From an uncultured Myxococcales bacterium (GTDB taxonomy: Bacteria > Myxococcota_A > UBA9042), in the NCBI GenBank assembly GCA_903840165.1, contig CAIMEY010000110.1:171736-235735 (forward strand): a DNA stretch of 64,000 nucleotides, read 5' to 3'. A model generated the notes under the pieces. That model worked only from the letters and a program-made list of their open reading frames with translations. It was not told where the DNA came from and did not search any database. This document shows, piece after piece, positions 1 through 9,395 of the stretch. The stretch's first letter is position 1; each line of letters starts with the position of its first letter. The translations under genes and the position numbers were made by a program.

Positions 1-1
1 G

Positions 2-1285
2 CGCCTGCCTGAACTCCTTGATTTAATGTTGCAAGTTGTCGGTGCTAATCGGATTGCCCTGCTGGTGCTCGATGCCCAGGGGCAGTTGGTGCCGCGCGGC
101 CTGCGCCATAGCGATGTGACGCTAAACACGAATGATTTGCCGATGATGCAAATCTCTAAGCGCGTTGCCGATGCCGTACTGACCGAGCGATGCGCGATCA
201 TCACCGCCGACGTGGCCAACGATGTCCGCTTTGCGACGTCGGATTCCATTGTTCTGGCCAACATTCGCTCGCTGATGGCGGTGCCGGTGCTGGTGGCCGA
301 TCGCCTCGTGGGCTTGATTGAGCTGGAAAACACCCGAAGTATCAATGGGTTTGATGAGGCCGATCTGCGCATGGTCTCGATCTTTGCGTCGATGCTTGGC
401 GTGGCCCTGGACAACCTCGAAGTCACCGAGGCTCACGAGAGAACGATCGCGCAACTCCGCGCTGCTCAAGAGCAATTGCTTGCGACCCAGGAGAGGCTCG
501 TGGCCTCCGAGCGCATGGGGACCTTGGGGCGCCTAGCCAGTGGCATCGCCCATGAGGTCAAGAACCACCTGTCCCCGTTCATGTTGGCCGACATGATTGC
601 GCGCAAATATCCGAAAGATGAGGAGATTCAGGAAGCCGGCGAGCTCATGCTGGAGGCGCAACACCGCATCGTCAGCTTGGTCGATGAGATCCGCGCCTTT
701 GCTCGCGGCAGCACCCAGGCCATGGATCCGTCCCCACAGGACTTGAGCCAACTGGTTGATAGTGTATTGCGCTTTGTGCGCTGCGACCGCTCTCTTGGCG
801 AAATCGATCTGACCCAGATGCCCGGGCCTCGCCTGGTGGCGGTGGTCGATGGACAGCGGATCCGCCAAGTGCTGATTAATTTGGTGCGTAACGCCGCCGA
901 CGCCGTGCCTCGTCCCGGAGGTCGCGTTGAACTGCGCGTTATTGCACAGGAACGGGATGCGATTATCCAAGTCATCGACAACGGTTCGGGCGTCGACCCG
1001 GCGATTGCCGATCGCGTCTTTGAGCCGTTCTTTACGACCAAGGGCGATAAGGGCCTTGGCCTTGGGCTGGACCTGTCCCGCCAAATTGCCCGAGATCATG
1101 GCGGAACGCTGACCTTTGAGTCCCAGCGGGGCGTCGGCACCGCGTTTACCTTGAGGCTGCCGCTGAAACCCCCGGTGAAAGCGCCTCATTTTGACGACAT
1201 GAAGACGGATCCGCTCGGCTCGGTCGGCCTTGCCGGCAAGGGTCCAGGTCCGATGTTGCCTGAGCCCCCAAGACGAGCCCAATGA
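2..1285 (+). CDS. GAF-domain sensor histidine kinase (5' truncated by window)
   Basis: The frame is open to the window edge, so the first in-frame ATG (26) is internal and the gene begins upstream. Numbering from that ATG, residues 1-130 look like a GAF sensor domain, 135-163 form an amphipathic linker helix, and the dimerisation/phosphoacceptor helix carries SGIAHEVKNHLSP with His176. The ATPase domain follows: N box (LINLVRNAADAV), G1 box (VIDNGSGVDP), F box (FEPFFTTK) and G2 box (GLGLGLDLS). No receiver domain and no membrane segment is visible in this part. By family, it autophosphorylates on His and passes phosphate to a response regulator that is not in the window. Its stop overlaps the next start in an ATGA, so the two genes are probably co-translated. 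The input ligand is unknown. Confidence 0.9.
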   Translation, partial: RLPELLDLMLQVVGANRIALLVLDAQGQLVPRGLRHSDVTLNTNDLPMMQISKRVADAVLTERCAIITADVANDVRFATSDSIVLANIRSLMAVPVLVADRLVGLIELENTRSINGFDEADLRMVSIFASMLGVALDNLEVTEAHERTIAQLRAAQEQLLATQERLVASERMGTLGRLASGIAHEVKNHLSPFMLADMIARKYPKDEEIQEAGELMLEAQHRIVSLVDEIRAFARGSTQAMDPSPQDLSQLVDSVLRFVRCDRSLGEIDLTQMPGPRLVAVVDGQRIRQVLINLVRNAADAVPRPGGRVELRVIAQERDAIIQVIDNGSGVDPAIADRVFEPFFTTKGDKGLGLGLDLSRQIARDHGGTLTFESQRGVGTAFTLRLPLKPPVKAPHFDDMKTDPLGSVGLAGKGPGPMLPEPPRRAQ

Positions 1286-2256
1286 GTCGAGCCACCCACT
1301 ATGTGCGCAACAATGCTGAGCAACTAGCGGCCCGGCCCCAGGGGCATCGTGTCGGCGATCCGGTCCTGGCTCGGCGCGTGGTGGTCGTGCGCAAGACGAG
1401 TCACGTGGAATTGTTGGCGTCTCGGCCTGACTTGAAGTTGCAAACGGCCATGGCCAGCGGCGACCCCCTGGCGGACCGCGTGCAGCTGGCACATCGGGAA
1501 CACGTGCATTCTTGCGAAGTTGTGGTCGCAGCTTTGCAGCACAGGCGGGTCAGCTTTCGCGTGGTGCGCAACCTAACCCGCCGACTAGCCGCCTGGGCGG
1601 ACTTGGTGATTACGGTGGGCGGCGATGGCACTTTCCTGCGTGCTTCTCATGCGGTAGAGCCAGGTGAGCTGGGCGATGGACCGCCTATGCTGGCCGTCAA
1701 CAGCGCGACGTCGACCTCTGTTGGCTACTTCTCCGCGGCAACAGTGCAAGATTTTGCCGAAACGCTGGATGTGATTGGCACTGGGCGCGTCCGCAGTCAG
1801 GGGCTGTGGCGCATGCGCGTCGCGGTCAATGGCGTGGCGCTGCCCCAGTTGGTCCTCAACGACGTGCTGGTCGCCCATCAATCTCCTGCAGAAACATCGC
1901 GTTATTCGATCATTGTCGACGGTCAGCGCCAGGACCAGAAGTCGTCGGGCATTTGGATTGCAACCGCGCCCGGCTCCACCGCGGCAATTCGGGCCACCGG
2001 CGGGCAAGTTTTGCCCATTAGTGACAGGGCCTTGCAGTATCGGACCCGCGAGTTGATGCATTGGGCTGTGGTCGGCGAGCCACTGCTCGGCGGCTTGATT
2101 GCCGACCAATGTGAAGTGATTTCGCGGATGTCCGAGGGCATGGTCTACATGGACGGAGGTCACGAGCGTCTCGCCCTGGGCTTTGGCGATCGCGTCACCT
2201 TCTCCTGCGCCGAGAGGCCGCTGCCGTGGGTCGCGCCGGCTACTCTGCGCACCTAG
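1282..2256 (+). CDS. NAD(H) kinase, NADK3-like
   Basis: This 324-aa protein has the diacylglycerol/NAD-kinase GGDGT motif (residues 113-117, in VGGDGTFLRASH). A second conserved block, LNDVLVAHQSPAETSRYS, follows near residue 192, then SSGIWIATAPGSTAA and LQYRTRE. By family it phosphorylates NAD(H) to NADP(H) in the cytosol. The wording of the blocks (NS..STSVGYFSAAT, SSG..ATAPGSTAA, R.LQYR.RE) is closer in memory to the plant cytosolic NADH kinase NADK3 than to E. coli NadK, which has GGDGN and different spacing; this subfamily call is inference. The ATG overlaps the upstream histidine-kinase stop by 4 bp, indicating coupling. The first ~30 residues look poorly conserved, so a slightly later start is possible. 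Confidence 0.85.
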   Translation: MSRATHYVRNNAEQLAARPQGHRVGDPVLARRVVVVRKTSHVELLASRPDLKLQTAMASGDPLADRVQLAHREHVHSCEVVVAALQHRRVSFRVVRNLTRRLAAWADLVITVGGDGTFLRASHAVEPGELGDGPPMLAVNSATSTSVGYFSAATVQDFAETLDVIGTGRVRSQGLWRMRVAVNGVALPQLVLNDVLVAHQSPAETSRYSIIVDGQRQDQKSSGIWIATAPGSTAAIRATGGQVLPISDRALQYRTRELMHWAVVGEPLLGGLIADQCEVISRMSEGMVYMDGGHERLALGFGDRVTFSCAERPLPWVAPATLRT

Positions 2257-2280
2257 TTGACGGCTGATTCAGCAACAAGA

Positions 2281-3198
2281 TCAGGTATTTGTCTCGGTGG
2301 TATGCAAAGGCGTAACCGCGGTCGTTGGTGCCCGCCGGGCGATGGGCCCCGGCACCGAGGGCGTCCACTTCATCCGCCGCAGCCGCACGATCGACCAACC
2401 TGGCTCGACGCTATGGCCGTGCGGGCACGTCTCCCGATACACCAAGGCGACACCCTGCGTCACGACGCGCGGAGGCCGGGCGCTTGCCTGCTGCCACTCC
2501 TCTAACAACGCTGCAATTTCAGCCGAATCGGCGTGGCCAACTCCCTGTCGACGCAGAAATGCGCCACAACGCGCACAAACGGGTTCCTGCCGCAGGTGAG
2601 CCAGAGATCGCGCAACCATAAGCATCACAAAGGCAATTTCAAGGCCCGCTAGCAACGCGGACACTGGCGTGGAGGTCGGCAGGACCCTACAGAAGCCGCC
2701 TGGGGCCCGCTGAATCACGTAACCCCCGCGCCATTGGGCCAGGAGGGCTCCGCGCAGGCCCGGCGCACCGGTATCGGCCTGCAGGCCCAAGTCCACCAAG
2801 TCCATTGGGTTCTGCGCTCCCGAAACCACAAAATCTTCAACAAGTAAGCCCGACGCAGCGTCGACCTCACGCGCCTGTTCTTGGCGAAAGGCCCACGCGT
2901 CGGCAGCGCGGTAGCCCAACCACCAGCCGGCAGCCAAAGCGAATGCCAAGGGAAATCGCTCCCAGCCGGGCCGAAGGGTCCACAGGTGCAACACCGCGAC
3001 ACTCAAGACACTTAGGCTCAGCGCCGCAGCGACGGGGTAGAGTCCTACGAGCGTCACAAATCGCCCAGAGAGCCCCGTCGCCGCGCCGATCGTCAGGGCG
3101 GCAAGGATGAGCAAGGGGATTGCGATGAGCCAAAATGTGAGTTGTTTCAAAAGGCTATGCTGGACTACAGGCTCGGCGGAAGGTGACGGCGCAGCCAT
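2281..3198 (-). CDS. Multi-pass membrane protein of unknown function
   Basis: I do not recognise this 305-aa protein. From the chosen ATG it has hydrophobic segments near residues 20-40, 47-72 and 85-95, then a soluble stretch of ~80 residues, another membrane helix (LLAGLEIAFVMLMVARSL) and a cytoplasmic-looking tail. The tail holds a CARC pair and, about 45 residues later, CPHGH, which could bind a metal. A TTG 57 bp further upstream is in frame but adds a non-conserved-looking leader, so the ATG at 3198 is preferred. It lies downstream of, and in the same direction as, the lipoprotein gene at 3401-4417 across a ~200-bp gap, so co-transcription is possible. Confidence 0.6.
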   Translation of the reverse strand: MAAPSPSAEPVVQHSLLKQLTFWLIAIPLLILAALTIGAATGLSGRFVTLVGLYPVAAALSLSVLSVAVLHLWTLRPGWERFPLAFALAAGWWLGYRAADAWAFRQEQAREVDAASGLLVEDFVVSGAQNPMDLVDLGLQADTGAPGLRGALLAQWRGGYVIQRAPGGFCRVLPTSTPVSALLAGLEIAFVMLMVARSLAHLRQEPVCARCGAFLRRQGVGHADSAEIAALLEEWQQASARPPRVVTQGVALVYRETCPHGHSVEPGWSIVRLRRMKWTPSVPGPIARRAPTTAVTPLHTTETNT

Positions 3199-3400
3199 AC
3201 AGCTTGTCCAATCGGGTGCGGTCCGTCCGGCCCAAGAACCCTGCAACGCGGCCAAATTCGTGGCCTACTGGGTGCTGCCGCTGTGCAAGGACGCTTCAAT
3301 GTTCGAGAATTGGCGCTAAGTCGAGCCCGACATCGGCACGGCTGCCCAGTCGATCGCAAAGCGCAGGCCGCACCCGGTCCAACTCGGCGCCAAGCCGCCC

Positions 3401-4417
3401 TTAGCGCTGCGGATATTGCTTGGCGACGGCGAGGGCAAGATCCATGAATTCAATGACTTTATCGGCAGATTGCGGCACTTGCCAGCAGGTGAGGCCAGCC
3501 ATGCCGTCATGGACGCGGATATCGGCGGGGTCAAAGGCCCGGAGTTGAAAGCCAATATCGCCCGACAGCATCGGTTCGCCATCGGCGCCCACGGAAAGGC
3601 GCATCTTGTAGCCTTCGGGAATGCGCGGATCGTGCACTTCGGGCGCATCCAAGTCGGGCAAATCCAAGCCCGTGGGCGGCGCCAGGGGGCCAAAACGAAC
3701 CTGCGTATGCGCGTCGACCTTGGTCAGAATCAGCACGCGCAGGTAGCCGTCGCCTTGGCCAACTTCGGGCGCACTGGCCTCGACCTTCACCGAATAGCCC
3801 TTGAATTCACCTGTCAGCGTGGTCTGTTGCGCGGCCTGCGTTGCGCCGAGGCCCAACTTCTTGCCGGCCTGAGCCACGGGATCGATGCGGCGACGGGTGG
3901 CGCGGTAGCCCATCAGCGCGCCGAAGCAACCGACGATCGCCAACGCGGCCAGCAACAAAGCGCGGATCGGATCGTACTTGGCTTCCGGAGCCTGCTTGAC
4001 GCAAGTGTCTACTTCGACAGCAGATTGCTTGACACGCGCCACATCGGTGCACTTGCGGACCACGTCGGCAGAAAGGGCCTTGTAGGTCTCCTTCTCTGAC
4101 TCAAACTTCTTGGTTCGCCAAGCCTTCCACATCGTTAGGAACCGTGCTTCCTGGGCCAAGCGCTGCTTGCCCGCCTCGGGGTTCTGGTAGTCGTCGATGC
4201 TGTCCGGGTCCTTGTTTTCGCGCACGATCTCGCGCTTGCGCTGGGCGGTGTAGTCCTCAAGCGCCTTGTCCTTGTCGAGATCTGCCCGAATCTCAGCCAG
4301 TTTCACGGCCTCTTCGGGAGACGCTTTCTCGATCTCCGCGCAGCCCGATCCGGCCATGCCGGCAGCAACAAGGGCAGACAATGGGATAACACGGCGCGCA
4401 ACAACGCGAAACAGCAT
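3401..4417 (-). CDS. Lipoprotein-like envelope protein with coiled coil and one membrane helix
   Basis: Starting at the ATG at 4417, the 338-aa product opens with a basic n-region, a hydrophobic stretch and a Cys (GMAGSGC) that could be lipidated, although the residue at -3 is unusual. Next is a highly charged, Lys/Glu-rich segment of ~110 residues likely to be helical. A membrane segment (IRALLLAALAIVGCFGALMG) follows, and then a ~150-residue soluble domain with no recognised motif. The frame is open further upstream to 4612, but that extension is Pro/Ser/Cys-rich and has no signal character. The upstream region is shared with the divergent operon starting at 4984. Function unknown. Confidence 0.6.
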   Translation of the reverse strand: MLFRVVARRVIPLSALVAAGMAGSGCAEIEKASPEEAVKLAEIRADLDKDKALEDYTAQRKREIVRENKDPDSIDDYQNPEAGKQRLAQEARFLTMWKAWRTKKFESEKETYKALSADVVRKCTDVARVKQSAVEVDTCVKQAPEAKYDPIRALLLAALAIVGCFGALMGYRATRRRIDPVAQAGKKLGLGATQAAQQTTLTGEFKGYSVKVEASAPEVGQGDGYLRVLILTKVDAHTQVRFGPLAPPTGLDLPDLDAPEVHDPRIPEGYKMRLSVGADGEPMLSGDIGFQLRAFDPADIRVHDGMAGLTCWQVPQSADKVIEFMDLALAVAKQYPQR

Positions 4418-4983
4418 GATCGTGTCCGATTCAGCCGTCGAGGTGGGGAACATTTGCCCCGGTCCAGGACATGCACTGGTGGGGTGGCTGCGTTCACTGC
4501 GGATTGCCATGGACAACCTCCGTCCTTTCGCTGCGTCACACGACTGGCTAGTACAGTTGGGCGCTTCGGCGCTCGGGGCCGAATTGCCGGGACTGACTGG
4601 CGTGGCAGCCATCCGCGGGCGCGCAGCACCAAATGGCCTGCTGCTTGCGGATGGCCAGAAATCGGTCCAACCAAGCCAAATGATTGGCCTTAGGCTGGGC
4701 TACGTGCCGGAAACAAAACCACGCTCGGCGGTCACTGGCGGCACGTAATTGGCCCAACTGTACCACGGAGTTCTCGGGCGTGCAATCTTCCTTCGGTTCG
4801 CAAATCGCATGTCCTTCCCATGGTTTAGCGGGCTACTATCTGGGCCGTGGCCAAGGGAAGGCGCTCGCCCGGGCTGGCGATGTGCAGACTTCCCATGCAC
4901 ACTGGCCGGGTACGCCGGGTCGAGGGACTCGGTGCAATGCGGGCAAAAATCTCCGGGCAGTGGTCACAGTGGGTGGCAAGCCA
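4418..4983. other. 566-bp divergent intergenic region
   Basis: This lies between two divergently transcribed envelope genes. It must hold the promoters for the minus-strand lipoprotein and for the plus-strand MoxR/DUF58 operon. Open frames exist on both strands, but they are extensions or shadows with atypical composition. I see no RNA gene, clear promoter hexamers or repeat that I would stand behind. Confidence 0.5.
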
Positions 4984-6708
4984 ATGGCCAAGAATCCGCT
5001 GAAGCGCCTAAAAACACGCCTGTTTTTCTCGCTGCTGACCGGCGTCTTGGCCCTGTTGCTGCTGCTGCCGACCGCCCAGGCCATGCGGCTTCAACTGCGC
5101 GCGCGGACCCTGCTGCACTTGCAGGCGAGTCAGAGACCGAGCCAAGTCTTTGTTCATGGTCAACTTTCCGATGCACGGGGTCTCCCGGCACCGGGGCAGG
5201 CTGTGGCGCTGAATCTAGTGGCGGCGGCCCATAGAGGCATCATGCCCCATGTCGATGCGCTGGCGACAACGGGGGCCGACGGACGGTTTGAAGTCGCGGT
5301 GGATACCGAACGCCTGGGAGATCAGGCGCAACTCCTTCATGTGGAAGCGCATTTCGCCGGTTCGCCGACCTTGGGGGGGGCAGATGCGGAACTGACCACC
5401 GATCTGCACAAGCTGGATACGTCCTTGGAACTACGGCTGGAATCGACGCGGATCGGTAGCGATGCGCTGTCCCTAGGCCTGGAAATGGACGCGATGTCGG
5501 GCGATGTCCCTGTGTCTCAAGCGGAAGTGCAGATTTCCGTGGACTCGCGCCAAGTTCTGACGGCGCGCACGCCGAGCGATGGGCGGCTTGCGGTGCGCAT
5601 CCCGAACGCAGACCTCGGCGGGCCAGGATCCCATGTGATTACGGCGGTGTTGCAGGGAACTGAGCTGCTTAATCCATGCAACTCCTTGCAACGATTTGAG
5701 ATGAAGGGCGTGGTGGCCGTGACGCTGGCCATCGTCGCCGGTCAAGCGGGTAAACCCTGTGCAAGCGACGACTTCTGTGTCAGCGGCAGTGTGCACGCGC
5801 TTGCAGGCAGCACGCAAAAGCCCATTGCACAAGCCGCTGTGTCCCTCCATGTGGAACGGCACGACCTAGGGACGGTACCAAGCGATGCGCTGGGCAATTT
5901 TGCTGTTATTGTGCATAGTTCTGCGCTTCGTCACTGGTTCCGTCCCGGTGCGCTTGGACTGGTCGCGCGGGCGCAAGTGCCTATGCCCCATTATGAATTT
6001 GGGCTGAGCCCGATTGTGGACCTTGAACTGCAGCCGCCTGCCTCCCTTTCGGGTTGGATCTACGGTGCCGCGATGCTTGGACTGCTTGGATTTGTGTTGC
6101 TTTTGCGCTACCGGGCGAGGCGTCGTGAACGAGCGTTGCTCCAGCAGCGGGAGGCGGACCTGGCGGGACTGCCGACCCACGCCTTGATACCGGCCGATCA
6201 AGGCCTTGCGAGTTGCGATGTTCGCGGAACCGTGTTGCACGGTGAGACGGGCCGGCCCACCGCGGCACGTCTGCAGTTCTGGCCGATGAACGGTGAATTA
6301 CATGAAATTATGAGTGAAGATGGCGGGTTCAGCGCTCTTGCTCTGTCTCCGGGACAGTGGCGGCTGCAAGTTCACTGTGAAGAACATGAAATCCTTGAAC
6401 TAATGTTGCAATTGCCCCATGATGGGCAGTTGGATGGCTGTCAGCTTTTGCCCGCCAGTTGTCGGGCGGTCGTACGGGGCAGTTTCGGCGCCTCAGTCCG
6501 TAAATTTACAGGCGAATCCATGGATTGGCAGGTGCAGACGCCGCGCGAGATTGAACCCCGCTGGTCGGCCAATTTGCGTAGAGGGCAAGCAGAGTTGCGA
6601 GACGCCGTTCGCAAAGTAGAACGGGCTCTTTATGGCGCGCGTACACCGCAGGATGTCGCCGGGCAGGCCAAGCAAGCCCTGCGCCGTGTCGAGGAAGTGC
6701 AGAAATGA
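4984..6708 (+). CDS. Secreted/membrane carboxypeptidase-regulatory-like (Ig-fold) protein, first gene of MoxR operon
   Basis: The 574-aa product begins with a classical signal peptide (Lys/Arg n-region, then LLTGVLALLLLLPTAQA). The ectodomain, roughly residues 35-345, contains repeated beta-sandwich signatures of the type GLPAPGQAVALNL...GADGRFEVAVDTE, resembling carboxypeptidase regulatory-like or bacterial Ig domains. One membrane helix (WIYGAAMLGLLGFVLLLRY) is followed by Arg-rich residues. The cytoplasmic part holds another such fold (DVRGTVLHGETGRPTAA) and an Arg/Glu-rich helical tail. The start at 4984 is chosen because it gives the signal peptide; the frame is open 100 codons further upstream. 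It overlaps the next gene by 4 bp (ATGA). By context it is a membrane partner of the MoxR/DUF58 system; its ligand is unknown. Confidence 0.75.
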   Translation: MAKNPLKRLKTRLFFSLLTGVLALLLLLPTAQAMRLQLRARTLLHLQASQRPSQVFVHGQLSDARGLPAPGQAVALNLVAAAHRGIMPHVDALATTGADGRFEVAVDTERLGDQAQLLHVEAHFAGSPTLGGADAELTTDLHKLDTSLELRLESTRIGSDALSLGLEMDAMSGDVPVSQAEVQISVDSRQVLTARTPSDGRLAVRIPNADLGGPGSHVITAVLQGTELLNPCNSLQRFEMKGVVAVTLAIVAGQAGKPCASDDFCVSGSVHALAGSTQKPIAQAAVSLHVERHDLGTVPSDALGNFAVIVHSSALRHWFRPGALGLVARAQVPMPHYEFGLSPIVDLELQPPASLSGWIYGAAMLGLLGFVLLLRYRARRRERALLQQREADLAGLPTHALIPADQGLASCDVRGTVLHGETGRPTAARLQFWPMNGELHEIMSEDGGFSALALSPGQWRLQVHCEEHEILELMLQLPHDGQLDGCQLLPASCRAVVRGSFGASVRKFTGESMDWQVQTPREIEPRWSANLRRGQAELRDAVRKVERALYGARTPQDVAGQAKQALRRVEEVQK

Positions 6709-8222
6709 CGGATGGTTGGCCGAGTCTGCGACGCATCGTCCTCGGGCTGACCGTGCCGGTGTGGCTCTGCTGTGCCGTGATCACAGCGCCCTGTGAGGCG
6801 GGCGCTGCCGATTTCGATCCGCAAGCCCAGGACTGGACAGGGCTTTCTTTGCTCTTGGAAACTGCGTCCATGGTGAGTCTGCAACTCACGGTCGGCGATC
6901 GCCTGGATTGGTCCACGCTCGATGAGCACGCGATCTTGCTGCTGATCGCGCCGCAGATAGGGGTTGATGCAGAAACCCAGCGCAATCTTGAGCGATTCCT
7001 TGAGTCTGGCGGGCGCCTCATCGTGGCTGACGACTTTGCCCAAGGCGGGCAGTGGCTACAGCCTTTTGGCCTGGACTTGGTCGCTGAGCCGGGCACAAGT
7101 GAGAAGCATTATGATGAGATCGAGGGGTTACCTCAGGTCGACATCGACCCAGAGCCAGCGACTTATCGCGTGGCGATGCGCTGGATGGCACCGGGGGCCC
7201 GCATCACACCCGCTGATTTCCTTGGGCATAACCTCCACGCGCCCGTGGTATTGAATCACCCGGCTTCGATACGGGTGCAGCCGCACTTGACGCATAATGC
7301 TGCGATTTGGGGGCATTACCGTGAGTTGGACCGCGGTTGGCTCGCCGAAGTGGACCGCGGTGCCGGGCGGGTCTTGGCCATCGCCGATTCGAGTGTCTTC
7401 ATCAACGCGATGCTCACAAAACTGCATGATAATAAACAGTTTGCCGCCAACGTCATGCGCTACTACTGCGTGGCCGATCGACCCTGCAAGGTGCTGCTGC
7501 TCCCAACGCTGGCGCGCGTGACGGGCACGTTCACGCCGCGGGTGCCTCCGCCGCGGGATGCAAGTTTACGCTCTGGTCTTGAGCAGTTGCAGCAGATGCT
7601 AGCGTGGCTGGCCGAGGCGTTGCGGGGACCCTTGGCTGCGCCCGCCCTGCTGTTTCTGATCCTAGTTTGGCTTGGAATTCCAATCGTTCGCTTGGCTCGG
7701 AGTCCTACGCCTCTGCTGCCGCCTCAGCCGACCGAGCAAAGGCGCGATTCGATCTTGGCCGAGTCCGTGACCGCCTGGTTGTCCCAAGCCCAGGCCGATT
7801 TTCGCCGTCCCGCGCGGCTTTTGGCGAGCCATTTGGCGCGTGTAGCGGGGCAGCTCGAACAGTGGCCGGGCGGGCGTTCGGCCTCTGCCGCCCATGCGCG
7901 CAAGGATGGGTTGACTACGACCGGTTTTGGCTTAGGAATCAAGGTTCAAGCCATTGATAGCTTGGTGCGCGCCGGTCAATGTTCGGAACAGGCGGGGCAG
8001 CGTTTGCGTCTGGTCGTGGCCAGCCTGCAGAGCTTGACACATGAGCTTGCAGACCCGCTTGATCGAACGCGTTTTGGTCAACTGGCCGCCGAAGTTGAGT
8101 GGGCGGAGTCGCTGATTCGTCACACTGCCCGCGTGGTGCCGGACACAGCGCAGGAACTGGGTACCGCGGCGCTGGCGGCTGCGGACGGAGATCTGAAGCA
8201 ATATCAACGTAATTCAGCGTAG
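6705..8222 (+). CDS. DUF4350-type membrane protein of MoxR/DUF58 operon
   Basis: The 505-aa product has an N-terminal hydrophobic signal or anchor (residues 8-35). A Rossmann-like DUF4350-type domain follows (residues ~60-250), including ILLLIAPQIGVDAETQRNLE, ESGGRLIVADDF and GAGRVLAIADSSVFIN. Then comes a membrane helix near 310-325 (AAPALLFLILVWLGIPIV) and a helical cytoplasmic tail of ~180 residues. DUF4350 proteins commonly sit beside MoxR and DUF58 genes, as here, but their biochemical role is not settled. The ATG overlaps the upstream stop (ATGA) and is preceded by GAGGAAG. The stop codon lies in the first unit of an 18-bp imperfect tandem repeat. Confidence 0.75.
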   Translation: MTDGWPSLRRIVLGLTVPVWLCCAVITAPCEAGAADFDPQAQDWTGLSLLLETASMVSLQLTVGDRLDWSTLDEHAILLLIAPQIGVDAETQRNLERFLESGGRLIVADDFAQGGQWLQPFGLDLVAEPGTSEKHYDEIEGLPQVDIDPEPATYRVAMRWMAPGARITPADFLGHNLHAPVVLNHPASIRVQPHLTHNAAIWGHYRELDRGWLAEVDRGAGRVLAIADSSVFINAMLTKLHDNKQFAANVMRYYCVADRPCKVLLLPTLARVTGTFTPRVPPPRDASLRSGLEQLQQMLAWLAEALRGPLAAPALLFLILVWLGIPIVRLARSPTPLLPPQPTEQRRDSILAESVTAWLSQAQADFRRPARLLASHLARVAGQLEQWPGGRSASAAHARKDGLTTTGFGLGIKVQAIDSLVRAGQCSEQAGQRLRLVVASLQSLTHELADPLDRTRFGQLAAEVEWAESLIRHTARVVPDTAQELGTAALAAADGDLKQYQRNSA

Positions 8223-8291
8223 CTCGCCGGAACAACGCAGCTCACAGGCACACTGCAGCTTGCAGGCACAGTGTAGCTCGCCGACCCATTG
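8220..8291. repeat. Four imperfect 18-bp tandem repeats
   Basis: Four consecutive 18-bp units occupy the gap between the DUF4350 gene and moxR. Their common pattern is yAGCTyrCmGGmACAvyG. The first unit contains the stop codon of the upstream gene. The repeat ends ~45 bp before the moxR start. Units 2 and 3 are the most alike. Confidence 0.8.
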
Positions 8292-8336
8292 TCACGCGCC
8301 GCTCATTGGGCGACGGTGCAGATCTAGGAAGGACCC

Positions 8337-9395
8337 ATGACCGATCAAGCGCCTGAACCATTTGAAATGCCAGTGATTCCTCCCCTCGATCATGACAGAT
8401 TGGCGGCAGCCGTTGCCCTGCGCGACCGGGTGCAGAACGAAGTGTCCGGCGTCTACATTGGGCCGCCTGACGTCGTTGTGCTGATTCTTGCAGCGATGTT
8501 GGCCCGTGGTCACGTGCTGCTCGAAGGCGTGCCGGGTTTGGCGAAAACCACGCTGGCCAAGGCCGTTGCGACGTCCATTGGTTGCCAGTTTCGCCGCATC
8601 CAGTTCACCCCGGACCTCTTGCCGGCGGACATCACGGGAACCTACGTTTTTAATCAGAAAGTTCACGAATTCGAGCTTCGCCGCGGTCCCATCTTTGCCC
8701 AGGTCGTGCTGGCCGACGAGATCAACCGCGCGCCGGCCAAGACCCAGTCGGCGCTGCTCGAGGCGATGCAGGAACGCCAAGTGACCATTGAGGGAAATAC
8801 CCAAGGTTTGCCAAGCCCTTTCCTCGTGTTGGCGACCCAAAATCCGGTCGAACAAGAGGGCGTCTACCTGCTGCCAGAGGCGCAAATCGACCGCTTCGTC
8901 GTGCGGATTCGCTTGGATTATCCAAGTCTTGCCGATGAGATCAGGATGCTGTTGACCTACAACCAGCCAGTTGCCGATGTCCGTCCGGTGGCCAGTGTCT
9001 CGGAGATTATTGGTTTTTCGGCCTCGGTGGAAATGGTTCACGTCGAAGAGAAACTCATGAATTACGCGGTCCGTCTGGTGCAGGCGACACGGCAGCATCC
9101 TCGCGTGGCCTTGGGCGCGTCGCCTCGCGCTTCCCTGGCCCTGCTGCGCCTTGCCAAATCGTGGGCCTTGTTGGCTGGACGGGACTACGTTTTGCCAGAT
9201 GATATTCGTAGGTTAGCTCCCTTTGTGTTGGAGCACCGCGTCATGGTGACGACGGACGCTGCGATTGAAGGCATGTCCGCTGCCAGTGTTGTCAAAGAGG
9301 TTCTAAAGCAAACGAAATTGGCCGAAGGAATGCCCGGCGTGTCGGCACCGCCCGTCGACCTTGTGATTGGCGACGGCCAGGCGGGCCATGCTTGA
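8337..9395 (+). CDS. MoxR-family AAA+ ATPase
   Basis: This 352-aa protein is a typical MoxR ATPase (AAA_3 plus AAA lid). Walker A is GVPGLAKTT (residues 64-72), Walker B is VVLADEINRAP (Asp127, Glu128), sensor 1 is LATQNPVEQEG, and the C-terminal lid contains GASPRASLALLRLAK. MoxR proteins act as chaperone-like ATPases that work with VWA or DUF58 proteins in maturing or regulating enzyme complexes. An excellent ribosome site (AGGAAGG, 6 nt spacing) precedes the ATG. The gene overlaps the DUF58 gene by 8 bp, the arrangement expected for functional partners. Confidence 0.95.
   Translation: MTDQAPEPFEMPVIPPLDHDRLAAAVALRDRVQNEVSGVYIGPPDVVVLILAAMLARGHVLLEGVPGLAKTTLAKAVATSIGCQFRRIQFTPDLLPADITGTYVFNQKVHEFELRRGPIFAQVVLADEINRAPAKTQSALLEAMQERQVTIEGNTQGLPSPFLVLATQNPVEQEGVYLLPEAQIDRFVVRIRLDYPSLADEIRMLLTYNQPVADVRPVASVSEIIGFSASVEMVHVEEKLMNYAVRLVQATRQHPRVALGASPRASLALLRLAKSWALLAGRDYVLPDDIRRLAPFVLEHRVMVTTDAAIEGMSAASVVKEVLKQTKLAEGMPGVSAPPVDLVIGDGQAGHA

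Noticed and set aside
533..1492. 319-codon antisense frame over the histidine kinase
   Set aside because: Shadow of a clear coding region in high-GC DNA; no motif or ribosome site.
4266..4748. 160-codon plus-strand frame in the divergent region
   Set aside because: Overlaps the lipoprotein signal-peptide coding region in antisense and has no family features.
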